Source: Trebonia kvetii
GTDB taxonomy: Bacteria > Actinomycetota > Actinomycetes > Streptosporangiales > Streptosporangiaceae
Reading direction: 5' to 3'
Length of the DNA: 64,000 nucleotides
Assembly: GCF_007827045.1 (NCBI RefSeq)
Contig: NZ_RPFW01000008.1
Coordinates: forward strand, 62,001-126,000
Under the pieces are notes generated by a model that made no database searches, was not told the DNA's origin, and saw only the letters and a list, made by a program, of their open reading frames with translations. The translations under genes and the position numbers were made by a program. Shown here one piece after another: positions 15,799-24,166 of this stretch; position 1 is the first letter of the stretch, and every line of letters begins with the position of its first letter.

Positions 15799-17424
15799 CT
15801 ACAGCCCGAGGTCGGCCTCGAACGCGCCCTCCTCGAGACGGTTCTTCACCGTGACGAGGAACCGGGCGGCGTCCGCGCCGTCCACGAGCCGGTGGTCGTA
15901 GGTCAGCGCCAGGTAGACCATGGAGCGAACCGCGATGACCTCGCCGAGCGACGGGTCGTCCACCACAACGGCACGCCTGACCACGCTGCCCACGCCGAGG
16001 ATGCCGACCTGGGGCTGGTTGATGATCGGGGTGTCGAATAGCGCGCCGCGGCTGCCGGTGTTGGTGAGCGTGAACGTGCCGCCCGACAGTTCGTCGGGAC
16101 CGACCTGGCCGCCCCTGGTGCGGGCGGCGAGGTCGGCGATCTTCCTGGCCAGGCCGCCGATGTTCAGGTCGCCCGCATTGTGGATGACCGGCACCATCAG
16201 GCCGCGCTCGGTGTCCACGGCGATGCCGAGGTGCTCGGCCGCGTGGTAGGTGATCTCCTGGGATTCGGAGTTGATCACCGCGTTCAGCACCGGGTGCACC
16301 TTGAGCGACTCGACGGCGGCCTGCGCGAAGAACGGCAGGAACGTCAGCTTGACGCCCTCGCGGGCCTCGAACGCGGACTTGGCGCGGTCCCTGAGCCTGG
16401 CGATGTTGGTGACGTCCACCTCGACAACGGTGGTCAGCTGCGCCGAGGTCTGCAGCGATTCGATCATCCGCTTGGCGATGACCTGGCGCGGCCGGGACAT
16501 CCGCTGCGTGGTGCCGCGCAGCGCGGACGGAACGATCTCCGGGCGGGCAGGAGCCGCGACAGCCGGCGCCACGGCGGGCGCCGCAGCCGGGGCGGGCACC
16601 GCGGCAGCGGGGGCGGTCGCGGTCGCGGCTGCCTGGGCGGCGGCCGCCGCCTCGGCGGCGCGCTGGGCGCGGGCCGCCTCGAGGACGTCCTGCTTGCGGA
16701 TGCGGCCGCCGACACCGGTGCCGGTGATCGCCTCGAGCGGCACCGCGTGCTCGGCGGCCAGCTTGCGGACGAGCGGCGTGACATACGGCGACTCGCCGGT
16801 CGGCAGCGGGGTGGGCTCGGGGTAGGAGTCGGCGGGCTCGTCCTCGACGGGCACCGGCGGCGCGTACGCCGGGGCGGGCGGCTCGGGCGGCGCGTACCCG
16901 GCGGGGGCGGGCGCGGGCGGCGGCGCGTAACCGGGCGCCGGGGGAGCGGCGGGGGCGACCGAGGGCGGCGGTGCGCTCCACGACCAGCTGCTCGGCGCGG
17001 ACGTGCCGCCGTTGGCCGGGGCAGCGGCGACGGGGGAGGGCGCGGCGGGGGAGGGCGCGGGGGCGGGAGCCGCGGGCGGCTCAGGCGCGGGCGGGGCATA
17101 ACCGGGCGCGGCGGGCGCCGGGGGCGCGGGTGCCTCGGCGGCAGGCGCGGCGGGCGCCGCGGGCGGCTCGGGGGCGCTCGCGACGTCGGCGTCCTCGATC
17201 ACGGCGAGCTGCGCGCCGACCGCGACCGTCTCGTCCTCGTCGACCGCGATGCCCCGCAGGATCCCGGTGGCGGGTGACGGGATCTCGGTGTCAACCTTGT
17301 CCGTGGAGACCTCGAGGAGCGGCTCATCGGCCGTGACGTGCTCGCCCTCCTTCTTCAGCCAGCGCGTGACGGTGCCCTCGGTGACGCTCTCGCCGAGCTG
17401 GGGCATTACTACGGAGACCGACAT
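15799..17424 (-). CDS. sucB: Dihydrolipoamide acyltransferase (E2 of a 2-oxoacid dehydrogenase)
   Basis: E2 carries acyl groups on lipoate between E1 and CoA. Of 541 residues, 1-76 form a lipoyl domain with Lys43 in [14 protein letters not shown]. Residues about 80-205 are a Pro/Ala linker with repeated GYAPP units. About 207-245 is the E1/E3-binding domain ([19 protein letters not shown]). The C-terminal catalytic domain carries [14 protein letters not shown] with the catalytic His. Mycobacterial and streptomycete homologues usually carry two lipoyl domains; only one is here. Fifteen bases separate it from lpdA upstream, so they form an operon, possibly with the TIGR01777 gene. Confidence 0.93.
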   Translation of the reverse strand: MSVSVVMPQLGESVTEGTVTRWLKKEGEHVTADEPLLEVSTDKVDTEIPSPATGILRGIAVDEDETVAVGAQLAVIEDADVASAPEPPAAPAAPAAEAPAPPAPAAPGYAPPAPEPPAAPAPAPSPAAPSPVAAAPANGGTSAPSSWSWSAPPPSVAPAAPPAPGYAPPPAPAPAGYAPPEPPAPAYAPPVPVEDEPADSYPEPTPLPTGESPYVTPLVRKLAAEHAVPLEAITGTGVGGRIRKQDVLEAARAQRAAEAAAAAQAAATATAPAAAVPAPAAAPAVAPAVAAPARPEIVPSALRGTTQRMSRPRQVIAKRMIESLQTSAQLTTVVEVDVTNIARLRDRAKSAFEAREGVKLTFLPFFAQAAVESLKVHPVLNAVINSESQEITYHAAEHLGIAVDTERGLMVPVIHNAGDLNIGGLARKIADLAARTRGGQVGPDELSGGTFTLTNTGSRGALFDTPIINQPQVGILGVGSVVRRAVVVDDPSLGEVIAVRSMVYLALTYDHRLVDGADAARFLVTVKNRLEEGAFEADLGL

Positions 17425-17439
17425 CTTCGGTGTGACTCC

Positions 17440-18852
17440 TTAGGCGTGGAAGTGCAGTGGCTTGCCGGCGAGCGCCAGGTGCGCCTCGCCGATGATCTCG
17501 GACTGGGTGGGGTGCGGGTGGATGAGCGCGGCCACATCGTCCGGCTCCGCGTCCCAGTTGTAGATGAGCTGCGCCTCGGCGATGAGCTCGCCGACCCGGC
17601 TGCCGACCAGGTGCACGCCGAGCACCCGGCCCGGCTGGCCGCCAGGCGTGGACGGGGCCTCGGCGATGACCTTGGCCTGGCCCTGCGTCTGCAGGATGAC
17701 GCTCTTGCCGTTGCCGCCGAGCGGGTAGTTGACCTCGACCACGTTGATGCCGCGCGCGGTGGCCTGGGCGGAGGTGATGCCCACGGAGGCGACCTCAGGG
17801 TCGGAGTAGGTGATGCGCGGCACGCCATCGTAGTCAATCGGGCGGACGTCGAGCCCGCCGAGGCGCTCGGCCACCAGGATGCCCTCGCCGAAGCCCACGT
17901 GCGCCAGCTGCGGGTGCGCGATCCCCTGGATGCTGACCAGGTCGCCCACGGCGGAGATGGTGGGCACCGCTGTCCGGCACAGCGGGTCGACCTCGACGAA
18001 CCCGCGGGTGATGCCGACGCCGTTCTCCTCGTACCCGAGGCCGGCGGAGACCGGGCCGCGGCCCACGGCGACCAGCAGTAGCTCCGCCTCGAGCTGCTTG
18101 CCGTTACCGAGCGTGACCTGCACGCCGGTGTCGGTGTAGTTGACCGACTGGAACGGCGTGCCGAGCTCGAAGCCGATGCCGCGGCGGCGGAACACCCGCT
18201 GCAGCACCTTCGCGGACGCCTCCTCCTCGAGCGGCAGCAGCTGCGGCGCCATCTCCACGATGGTCACCTCGGCGCCGAACGAGCGCCACACCGACGCGAA
18301 CTCGACGCCGATCACGCCGCCGCCGAGGATGATCGCCGACGCGGGCACCCGGTCGAGCGTCAGCGCGTCGTCCGAGCTGATGATGCGGTTGCCGTCCAGG
18401 TTCAGCCCGGGCAGCGAGCGCGGCACGGAGCCGGTCGCGAGCACCACGTGGTCGCCGGAGTAGGTCGCGCCGTTGACCGTCACCGAGGTGGGCGACGCGA
18501 GCCGCCCGTCGCCGATGATGGTGTCGATCTTGCGGCCGGCGATGGTGCCCTGCAGGCCCTTCCACAGCCGCTCGACGACGCCCTGCTGGTAGGAGAGCAC
18601 CGAGGGCATGTCGATGCCCTCGAACGAGGTCCGCACCCCGAACTTCTCGCTCTCCTTCGAGGTGTCGGCGACCTCGGCCGCGTGTAGCAGCGCCTTGGTC
18701 GGGATGCAGCCGCGGTGCAGGCAGGTCCCGCCTACCTTGTCCTTCTCGATCAGGGCAACGCGCTTGCCAAACTCGGCCGCGCGCAGCGCGCACGCATAAC
18801 CGCCGCTGCCGCCGCCGAGAATGACGATGTCGTAATGGCCGCCCTCTGCCAC
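17440..18852 (-). CDS. lpdA: Dihydrolipoyl dehydrogenase (E3)
   Basis: The FAD enzyme reoxidises dihydrolipoate on E2 with NAD+. Over 470 residues it has the N-terminal FAD motif VILGGGSGGYACALRAAEFG and the redox disulphide GGTCLHRGCIP. It also has the NAD-binding IILGGGVIGVEFASVW, SAVGDLV for FAD, and the C-terminal interface motif IHPHPTQSEIIGEAH, whose His-Pro is the active-site base. The start is GTG 18852. It is co-directional with sucB, 15 bases apart, and with pepA upstream. It would also serve pyruvate dehydrogenase and glycine cleavage. Confidence 0.96.
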   Translation of the reverse strand: MAEGGHYDIVILGGGSGGYACALRAAEFGKRVALIEKDKVGGTCLHRGCIPTKALLHAAEVADTSKESEKFGVRTSFEGIDMPSVLSYQQGVVERLWKGLQGTIAGRKIDTIIGDGRLASPTSVTVNGATYSGDHVVLATGSVPRSLPGLNLDGNRIISSDDALTLDRVPASAIILGGGVIGVEFASVWRSFGAEVTIVEMAPQLLPLEEEASAKVLQRVFRRRGIGFELGTPFQSVNYTDTGVQVTLGNGKQLEAELLLVAVGRGPVSAGLGYEENGVGITRGFVEVDPLCRTAVPTISAVGDLVSIQGIAHPQLAHVGFGEGILVAERLGGLDVRPIDYDGVPRITYSDPEVASVGITSAQATARGINVVEVNYPLGGNGKSVILQTQGQAKVIAEAPSTPGGQPGRVLGVHLVGSRVGELIAEAQLIYNWDAEPDDVAALIHPHPTQSEIIGEAHLALAGKPLHFHA

Positions 18853-18905
18853 AGTAAACCCCTTTTCCGCTTACGCTCAGTGTCTCATCATGTCACTGCG
18901 GTTGC

Positions 18906-20438
18906 CTACGCGCCGGGAAGTCGCCCCGCCGCAGTCTCCGCCGCGATCGCGATGAGTGCCCGCACTGCCGCCCCGGTCCCGCCCTTGGGCGTGTAGCCGA
19001 ACGGCCCCTTCTCGTTGAACGCCGGCCCCGCGATATCCAGGTGCGCCCAGGCGATGCCGTCTGGCACGAATTCCTTAAGGAAAAGGCCGCCGACCATCAT
19101 CCCGCCCTCGCGATCGGGCGACACGTTGGTCATGTCGGCGACGGTGGAGTCGAGCCCCTTGCGCAGTTCCTCGGGGAACGGCATCGCCCACGCGGGCTCG
19201 CCCGCCTCGCGCATGACCGCGGCGATCTCGGCGGCGACCTCTTCGGAGGACCCCATGACGCCCGCGGTCCGCCGGCCGAGCGCGACAGTCGCGGCGCCGG
19301 TGAGGGTGGCGACGTCCACGATCAGCACCGGGTTGTCCTCGACGGACCTGGCGATGCCGTCGGCGAGGACGAGCCGGCCCTCGGCGTCGGTGTTAAGCAC
19401 CTCGACGCTCTTGCCGCCGTAGATCCTGATGATGTCCGACGGCCGCTGCGCGGCGCCGCCCGGCATGTTTTCCGCGGCGCACAGGTAGCCCACCACGTTG
19501 ACAGGGAGCGCCAGGTCGGCGACAGCGGTGGTGGCGGCGAGCACGGCGGCGGCGCCGCTCATGTCGCACTTCATCGTCTCCATGGACTTCGGCGGCTTGA
19601 GCGACAGGCCGCCGGAGTCGAAGGTGATGCCCTTGCCGACGAACGCAACGGTTTGCGTCGCCGCCGGGTGCGTGTAGGACAGCCGGATCAGCCGCGGCGG
19701 CCGGGTCGAGCCCTGGCCGACGCCGGTGAGGCCGCCGTAGCCGCGGTCACGCAGCGCCACCTCGTCGAGCACCTCGACGGTGACGCCGGCGGCGGCGCCG
19801 ACCCGCTCCGCCTCCGCCGCGAGCGCGGCGGGCGTCAGGTCGAGCGGCGAGGTGTTGACCAGGTCCCGCACCAGGTTGACCGCGCTGGCGATCACCTGGC
19901 CGCGCCGGGCCGCGTCGGCGTTGCCGTCGCCGGTGAGCACGGTGACCGCCAGGTCGGGCGCGGGGGTGGAGCGGTACCTGCGGAAGCTGTACGCGCCGAG
20001 CAGCGCCCCGGTGGCCACGGCCTCCGCCTCGTCCGGCATCAGCGCGGGCAGCGCGACCGCGACGGTCTTGGCCGCGGTGTCGTCGCCGTTGGCGCCCGCC
20101 TTCTTCGCCGCGGCCGACCGTAGGGCGGTGCCCGCCGCGCGGCGCAGTCGCTCGGTGTCGAACGCGCGGCCCTCGGCCGGCGCCTCGCCGAGCCCGACCG
20201 CGAGCACGAGCCTGGCGGGCAGCTTGCCGCCGCTGGGAATCTTGGTGAGTTCTTCTGGCTCGCCCGTCGCACCAAGTGCGGTGAGCGCGTCGGCGAGGGT
20301 ACCGCCGAGGGCCTCATCCACCTCGGCGAGCCCTGGTGCGGCTGCCGGGCCTTCCGGAGTCTGGATCACCCCGATGACAAGGACGTCGGCCTCGGCCGTC
20401 TCCGGCGCCGACTCACTGGTTGCAAGGGAGACTGTCAC
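18906..20438 (-). CDS. pepA: Leucyl aminopeptidase (M17)
   Basis: A 510-residue two-metal aminopeptidase that removes N-terminal residues in the cytoplasm. The M17 signature NTDAEGRL is present, with GKGITFDSGGLSLK and MKCDMSGAAAVLA supplying the metal-binding Lys and Asp residues. The C-terminal domain closes with WAHLDIAGPAFNEKGPFGYTPKG. The first 160 residues form the less conserved N-terminal domain. It starts at GTG 20438. It precedes lpdA in the same direction, a position pepA/pepB also holds in other actinomycetes. Confidence 0.95.
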   Translation of the reverse strand: MTVSLATSESAPETAEADVLVIGVIQTPEGPAAAPGLAEVDEALGGTLADALTALGATGEPEELTKIPSGGKLPARLVLAVGLGEAPAEGRAFDTERLRRAAGTALRSAAAKKAGANGDDTAAKTVAVALPALMPDEAEAVATGALLGAYSFRRYRSTPAPDLAVTVLTGDGNADAARRGQVIASAVNLVRDLVNTSPLDLTPAALAAEAERVGAAAGVTVEVLDEVALRDRGYGGLTGVGQGSTRPPRLIRLSYTHPAATQTVAFVGKGITFDSGGLSLKPPKSMETMKCDMSGAAAVLAATTAVADLALPVNVVGYLCAAENMPGGAAQRPSDIIRIYGGKSVEVLNTDAEGRLVLADGIARSVEDNPVLIVDVATLTGAATVALGRRTAGVMGSSEEVAAEIAAVMREAGEPAWAMPFPEELRKGLDSTVADMTNVSPDREGGMMVGGLFLKEFVPDGIAWAHLDIAGPAFNEKGPFGYTPKGGTGAAVRALIAIAAETAAGRLPGA

Positions 20439-20568
20439 GAAGCCGATGCTATTGCACTCCGATACACGGCGATCGCCCGCGCACCCCCGCCGTGACCGAC
20501 GGCACAGTGCAAAAAGACAGACGACCTCGAAACGGTTGCGTGCCGCGACCTACCGCGAGCAGAACCTG

Positions 20569-21180
20569 CTAGCCGGCGGCGGACCTGGTCCCGCCGAAGG
20601 ACTCGATCAGCGCGTCCGCGACCGCCCCCGCGTCCGCGTCGGCCACGTCGGCCGGATACTCGGGCAGCAGGTCGTCCCAGACCACCAGCCATGACCCGTA
20701 CAGCTGCCCCTGCCCCTGCGGCCTGGCGAAGAACCAGACGTGCAGGTGCGCGCCGCCGTCACCGATCCGGTACACGTGCGACCGAGCGATGTGCTCGAGC
20801 GCCTCCACGTGCCTGACGATGTGCGTGGTTAGCACTCCGAGTTCGGCGGCCATGTCGTCGGGCAGGTCCGCCATGTCGTAGTGATCGCGCGGATGCAGCA
20901 TCAGCACGAGCGGCACCCCGACCCCGGGAATACGTGTAAGCCGCCAGCGCTCGTTGAACCAGATTCCCTCGTCACGCGAGCGGCACGACCCGCAGTCCGA
21001 GGGGTCCTCACCATGCCGCGGGGGCTCGGGCAGCACCGGCGGGCGCAGTCGCGCGACGCGCAGCCCCTCCTGCTCGAAGGGACTGATCTCCCACCCTGTC
21101 ATCCGCGCCAGCGGCAGCCGGCCCTCGCCATCGCTTACCGCGAGCGCGTGCTCATAGAACTCGTCAGGTCGCAAGGCCAT
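20569..21180 (-). CDS. HIT-like superfamily protein
   Basis: This 203-residue protein has a HIT-like fold. It shows GGAHLHVWFFARP with His145 and His147 in the H-x-H position of nucleotide-binding HIT/GalT enzymes, preceded by VLMLHPRDHYDMADLPDD, which resembles the second strand-loop of the domain. A Cys63-x2-Cys66 pair (DCGSC) may bind metal. It is longer than typical 110-140-residue HIT hydrolases and lacks a clear H-x-H-x-H-x-x, so the activity is uncertain. It starts ATG 21180, alone, between pepA and the ChrB-like gene. Confidence 0.65.
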   Translation of the reverse strand: MALRPDEFYEHALAVSDGEGRLPLARMTGWEISPFEQEGLRVARLRPPVLPEPPRHGEDPSDCGSCRSRDEGIWFNERWRLTRIPGVGVPLVLMLHPRDHYDMADLPDDMAAELGVLTTHIVRHVEALEHIARSHVYRIGDGGAHLHVWFFARPQGQGQLYGSWLVVWDDLLPEYPADVADADAGAVADALIESFGGTRSAAG

Positions 21181-21238
21181 GACCCAAAGGCTAACCGCTT
21201 CGTTACGCCGCGCGCAGCTTCCAGGTCTTCCCGTTCCA

Positions 21239-21257
21239 CAGCCCGCTCAGCGGGCTG
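21239..21257. terminator. Short GC hairpin in the gap 21181-21392
   Basis: CAGCCCGC (21239-21246) and GCGGGCTG (21250-21257) flank a TCA loop. It may end transcription of the ChrB-like gene reading leftwards. The remainder of this 212-base gap is AT-rich and holds nothing else I can name. Confidence 0.4.
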
Positions 21258-21392
21258 TTCATGGCCCCGAGTCTGCGGAGCCAAGGCGGCGCTAAAGTGT
21301 CTTTTAGTTGGACAAGGGATGAACCGATAATCACAACTTAAAAATAACGTGCGTTACTACTGAGATCTAACGACTGTTACTATGGGCCTGTG

Positions 21393-21989
21393 TCACTGCC
21401 CTTCGGCCTCCTCGGCGTAGACCCTGACCGCGTACGCCTCAAGGGACTGTTCGCACTTGTCCAGGTACTGCTCGCAGGCGGCGCGCCCGCTGGCGCCGAA
21501 GACGTCCCTGTCGACGATCTTGGCGAACCAGTTCTTCAGCTTGACCAGGTCGACCTCGTTTTCCTCGAGCTCGGCGTAGGTGAAGTGGTTCTCGTCGTAC
21601 TCCTTCTGCACCTGCGCGAGGAAGTCCTGGCACTTGTCGACGATCTCCTCGTACTCGTCGTTGCGCGCCGTCTGGAACGACGCGCGCACCTCCGACTCGC
21701 CGACGAGCACGCCGGCGGACAGCAGCACGGCCGTCCCGGACATGTCCACGATCTCGCGCCGCAGCTTGCGCAGCGACCGCTCGTTGGCAGCCGACGCGGG
21801 CAGTGCGGCCACCGAATTCTGCAGGTAGATCGCGCCAAGCGATTTGATGCGCCGCCACACGGTGGAGCGCAGCCGGGTTGGCTCCGGCGGCACCCGGTAG
21901 ATAAGCAGCAGCCAGCCCCGTCCGGCACTCTCGCCCGCTGTCGGGCGGTCACCGCCGGGCGCTCCCGTCCGGTCCTGATCAGTCGTCAC
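21393..21989 (-). CDS. ChrB N-terminal domain-like protein
   Basis: About 198 residues from GTG 21989; TTG 22010 would add seven. The segment WLLLIYRVPPEPTRLRSTVW with RRIKSLGAIYLQNSVAALPA is the N-terminal domain of ChrB, a chromate-responsive regulator. The rest (ARNDEYEEIVDKCQDFLAQV, YAELEENEVDLVKLKNWF) is helical and forms the same domain family seen in stand-alone actinobacterial copies. It lacks the C-terminal catalytic-like half of full ChrB. It is divergent from an ExxE-motif membrane protein with only 35 bases between starts, hinting at shared regulation, perhaps by metal ions. Confidence 0.75.
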   Translation of the reverse strand: MTTDQDRTGAPGGDRPTAGESAGRGWLLLIYRVPPEPTRLRSTVWRRIKSLGAIYLQNSVAALPASAANERSLRKLRREIVDMSGTAVLLSAGVLVGESEVRASFQTARNDEYEEIVDKCQDFLAQVQKEYDENHFTYAELEENEVDLVKLKNWFAKIVDRDVFGASGRAACEQYLDKCEQSLEAYAVRVYAEEAEGQ

Positions 21990-22024
21990 CCGCTCATTGT
22001 CGCGGATCAAACCGAGGAGATTCG

Positions 22025-22795
22025 TTGAATGCCCTCCCGTTGATCCTCACCGTCTTCATCGCGTGCGCGGTCGAAGCCGTGGAGGCTCTCACCATCGTTC
22101 TCGCCGCGGGCATCACCAGGGAGTGGAAGTCCACGCTCCAAGGGATGGCCGTGGCGCTGGTGGCACTCGCCGTGATCACCGCCGCGATCGGCCCCGCCGT
22201 CAGTCACCTGCCGCTGACCCCGCTGCGGCTGGTCGTCGGCGCACTGCTCGCCATCTTCGGCCTGCAGTGGCTGCGCAAGGCCGTGCTCCGCGCGACCGGC
22301 TACAAGGCGCTGCACGACGAGGCGAGCGCCTACCTGCGCGAGGTCACCGCCGCCAAGGAAGCCGCCAGGGAATCCAGGCGCGGCATCAATGACTGGTATG
22401 CGTTCACGCTCGCCTTCAAGGGCGTGCTCCTCGAGGGCCTCGAGGTCGTTTTCATCGTCGTCACCTTCGGCACCAACCAGAAGAACGTCGGCGCCGCGGT
22501 GATCGGCGCCGCTGCCGCGATCATCGCCGTCACGATCACCGGCATCGCGGTCAGGGCGCCGCTCACCAAGGTCCCGGAGAACTGGATGAAGTTCGCCGTC
22601 GGCGTCATGCTCACGAGCTTCGGCACCTTCTGGGGCGCCGAGGGCGCGGGCGTCGAATGGCCGGGCAACGACGGCGCCCTGCTCGTCATCATCCCGCTGG
22701 TGGCGCTGTTCGGCGCCGCCTGCATCTTCTGGCTGCGCTCGCGCAAGACCGCCGCGGCCGCCCCCGCCATGGAAACGGAGACCGTCGGCTCATGA
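22025..22795 (+). CDS. Polytopic membrane protein with paired ExxE motifs (COG4280-like)
   Basis: This 256-residue protein starts at TTG 22025, chosen because GAGGAGA lies just upstream and no in-frame ATG exists nearby. It has about six membrane helices. Two helices carry glutamate pairs: EAVEALTIVL (Glu17, Glu20) and LLEGLEVVFIVV (Glu137, Glu140). Similar R-E-x-x-E pairs bind iron in FTR1/EfeU permeases, so a metal or cation transport role is reasonable but unproven; the preceding Arg is missing. The next gene overlaps by ATGA and encodes a 68-residue membrane partner. Confidence 0.7.
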   Translation: MNALPLILTVFIACAVEAVEALTIVLAAGITREWKSTLQGMAVALVALAVITAAIGPAVSHLPLTPLRLVVGALLAIFGLQWLRKAVLRATGYKALHDEASAYLREVTAAKEAARESRRGINDWYAFTLAFKGVLLEGLEVVFIVVTFGTNQKNVGAAVIGAAAAIIAVTITGIAVRAPLTKVPENWMKFAVGVMLTSFGTFWGAEGAGVEWPGNDGALLVIIPLVALFGAACIFWLRSRKTAAAAPAMETETVGS

Positions 22796-22998
22796 GGCAC
22801 ATCAAGGCGTTCGGCGCCTTCTGGTACGACTTCATCGTCGGCGACGACTGGCATGTCGCCGCCCTCGTGGTGATCGGCATGGCCGCCACCGCGATCCTGA
22901 CGCACGCCGCCAAGGTCAACGCCTGGTGGCTGCTCCCGATCGTGGTCTTCGCCGCCCTCGCCTGGTCGCTGCACCGCGCCACCGCGCACCGCAAGTAA
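22792..22998 (+). CDS. Small membrane protein, partner of the ExxE-motif protein
   Basis: The 68 residues start MRHIKAFGAFWYDFIVGDDW and contain two hydrophobic helices (AALVVIGMAATAILTHAA and WWLLPIVVFAALAWSLH). ATG 22792 overlaps the preceding stop (ATGA), so translation is coupled. The conserved FWYDFIVGDDW segment is common in small proteins paired with COG4280-like proteins. It is likely a subunit or assembly factor for the larger protein. Confidence 0.75.
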   Translation: MRHIKAFGAFWYDFIVGDDWHVAALVVIGMAATAILTHAAKVNAWWLLPIVVFAALAWSLHRATAHRK

Positions 22999-23005
22999 AG
23001 GCATC

Positions 23006-23026
23006 ATCCAGAACGGGTTCGTGGCT
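23006..23026 (+). repeat. 21-base sequence also present at 62643 (copy 1)
   Basis: ATCCAGAACGGGTTCGTGGCT occurs just after the stop at 22998 and again, exactly, inside helY at 62643-62663. After one mismatch both copies continue CGCCG. The core GAAC-GG-GTTC is palindromic. Its origin is unclear. Confidence 0.5.
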
Positions 23027-23087
23027 CCGCCGCCGGCCCCGCCATTTCACAGCACACACGCGGTACCAAAGCGCGTACAACCGACTT

Positions 23088-23170
23088 GATCACGGAAACT
23101 TTGATCCTGGCGGAAATTACGACCCCGATTTGGGTGCCGAATTTCCGTTAAAAACAAAGTTTCCGTGATC
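23088..23170. repeat. Nested inverted-repeat element
   Basis: Outer arms GATCACGGAAACTTTG (23088-23103) and CAAAGTTTCCGTGATC (23155-23170) are perfectly complementary over 16 bp. Inner arms CGGAAATT (23111-23118) and AATTTCCG (23140-23147) nest inside. The 83-bp unit is AT-rich compared with its surroundings and sits between convergent genes ending at 22998 and 23235. It could be a bidirectional terminator, a structured RNA or a small mobile-element remnant. Confidence 0.6.
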
Positions 23171-23234
23171 TGATCATCGGCCCCGTTCCCAGATAACAGC
23201 AAGAAGCGCCGCGGGCGCGGAGCCGGCCGGCGTG

Positions 23235-23957
23235 CTACGCGCCGAGGAACCGCACTGGGATCGCGGTCTCGGCGAAGCCGCCCGCGCCGTCGGGGTCGAC
23301 GCGGTAGGCGCCCGCGTCCGGCCGGTCGGCGACCACCTCCGCGAGCGCGTCGTCCACGAAGTGCGCGCCCGCCCCGTCGTCGCAGGCCAGGCCGCCGGGC
23401 AGCGCGCCCTCGGCGACGAGCCGCTGGTACAGCGGCCGCCGCTCGGGCTCGGAGTTGTAGTGCGGGCAGAACGATCCCGTCAGCATCCCGAGTCCGTCGG
23501 TGAACGGCCGCAGCTTTATCCCGAACGAGTCGGTGGTGCCACCCTCGAACCAGCAGATTCCCCCGGCGGACGAGCCGGCCAGGATGATTCCCGCGTGCCA
23601 GGCCTTGCGCATGATCGCGTCGATGCCGTGCACCCGCCACACGGCGGCCATGTTCGCGACCGAGCCGCCGCCGACGAAGATGATGTCCTGCGAGAGCAGG
23701 AAGTCCTCGGGATCGGACACGTTCGGCATGGGGAACAGCGCCAGGTGCCTGACCCGCGCGGGCGTGTCCGCGAGACGGTCGTAGAACCGGAGGTTGGTGC
23801 CCGGGTCGTCGCCGACGGCCTGGTTCAGCACGCACAGCCGGGGCTGCGGCTTGCCGCTGAGTTCGATCGCGAGCTGTATCTGAAGCGGGATCGCCTCGCG
23901 CGGCATCAGCATGCCGCCTCCGATCGCGAGCACGTGCCGCCGTCCGTCTGCCGCCAT
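23235..23957 (-). CDS. Peptidase E-like serine hydrolase (S51)
   Basis: The gene encodes 240 residues from ATG 23957. The S51/class I glutamine amidotransferase-like fold is recognisable: VLAIGGGMLM, DIIFVGGGSVANM, and the nucleophile elbow ILAGSSAGGICWFEGG with Ser130. The active-site His is probably His166 in CPHYNSEPERRP. Members hydrolyse Asp-X dipeptides or cyanophycin-like peptides. It is not in an operon; both flanks are intergenic gaps with palindromic elements. A longer frame upstream of ATG 23957 adds non-conserved residues. Confidence 0.8.
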   Translation of the reverse strand: MAADGRRHVLAIGGGMLMPREAIPLQIQLAIELSGKPQPRLCVLNQAVGDDPGTNLRFYDRLADTPARVRHLALFPMPNVSDPEDFLLSQDIIFVGGGSVANMAAVWRVHGIDAIMRKAWHAGIILAGSSAGGICWFEGGTTDSFGIKLRPFTDGLGMLTGSFCPHYNSEPERRPLYQRLVAEGALPGGLACDDGAGAHFVDDALAEVVADRPDAGAYRVDPDGAGGFAETAIPVRFLGA

Positions 23958-24077
23958 GCCGTGACCGTACCGAGAAATCGCCGGACGCCGCAAATATTGT
24001 CACGGAGGTCACAGCGCGGTATCGCTGGCCGGCGAGCAGACGATTAATTAGATTTCGATGCGATTCCCCCGTGGGCG

Positions 24078-24091
24078 AAGGCATTTGCCTT
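24078..24091. promoter_or_regulatory. Palindrome AAGGCA-TT-TGCCTT
   Basis: A perfect 14-bp palindrome lies in the divergent gap 23958-24166, about 75 bases before ATG 24167. Its placement suggests an operator; no regulator is adjacent. A possible -10 element TACTAT follows at 24114-24119. Confidence 0.35.
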
Positions 24092-24166
24092 TCCCGCGGT
24101 CGCCGTAAAGACGTACTATCGTGAAAAGTTCTTCGCGACGTGGCGCAGATGGGCGGCGGCGACATC

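Noticed and set aside
14837-16981. An apparent 714-residue fusion of a low-complexity region with the TIGR01777 protein
   Set aside because: The upstream part is sucB read out of frame; the real start is ATG 15757, giving the standard family length.
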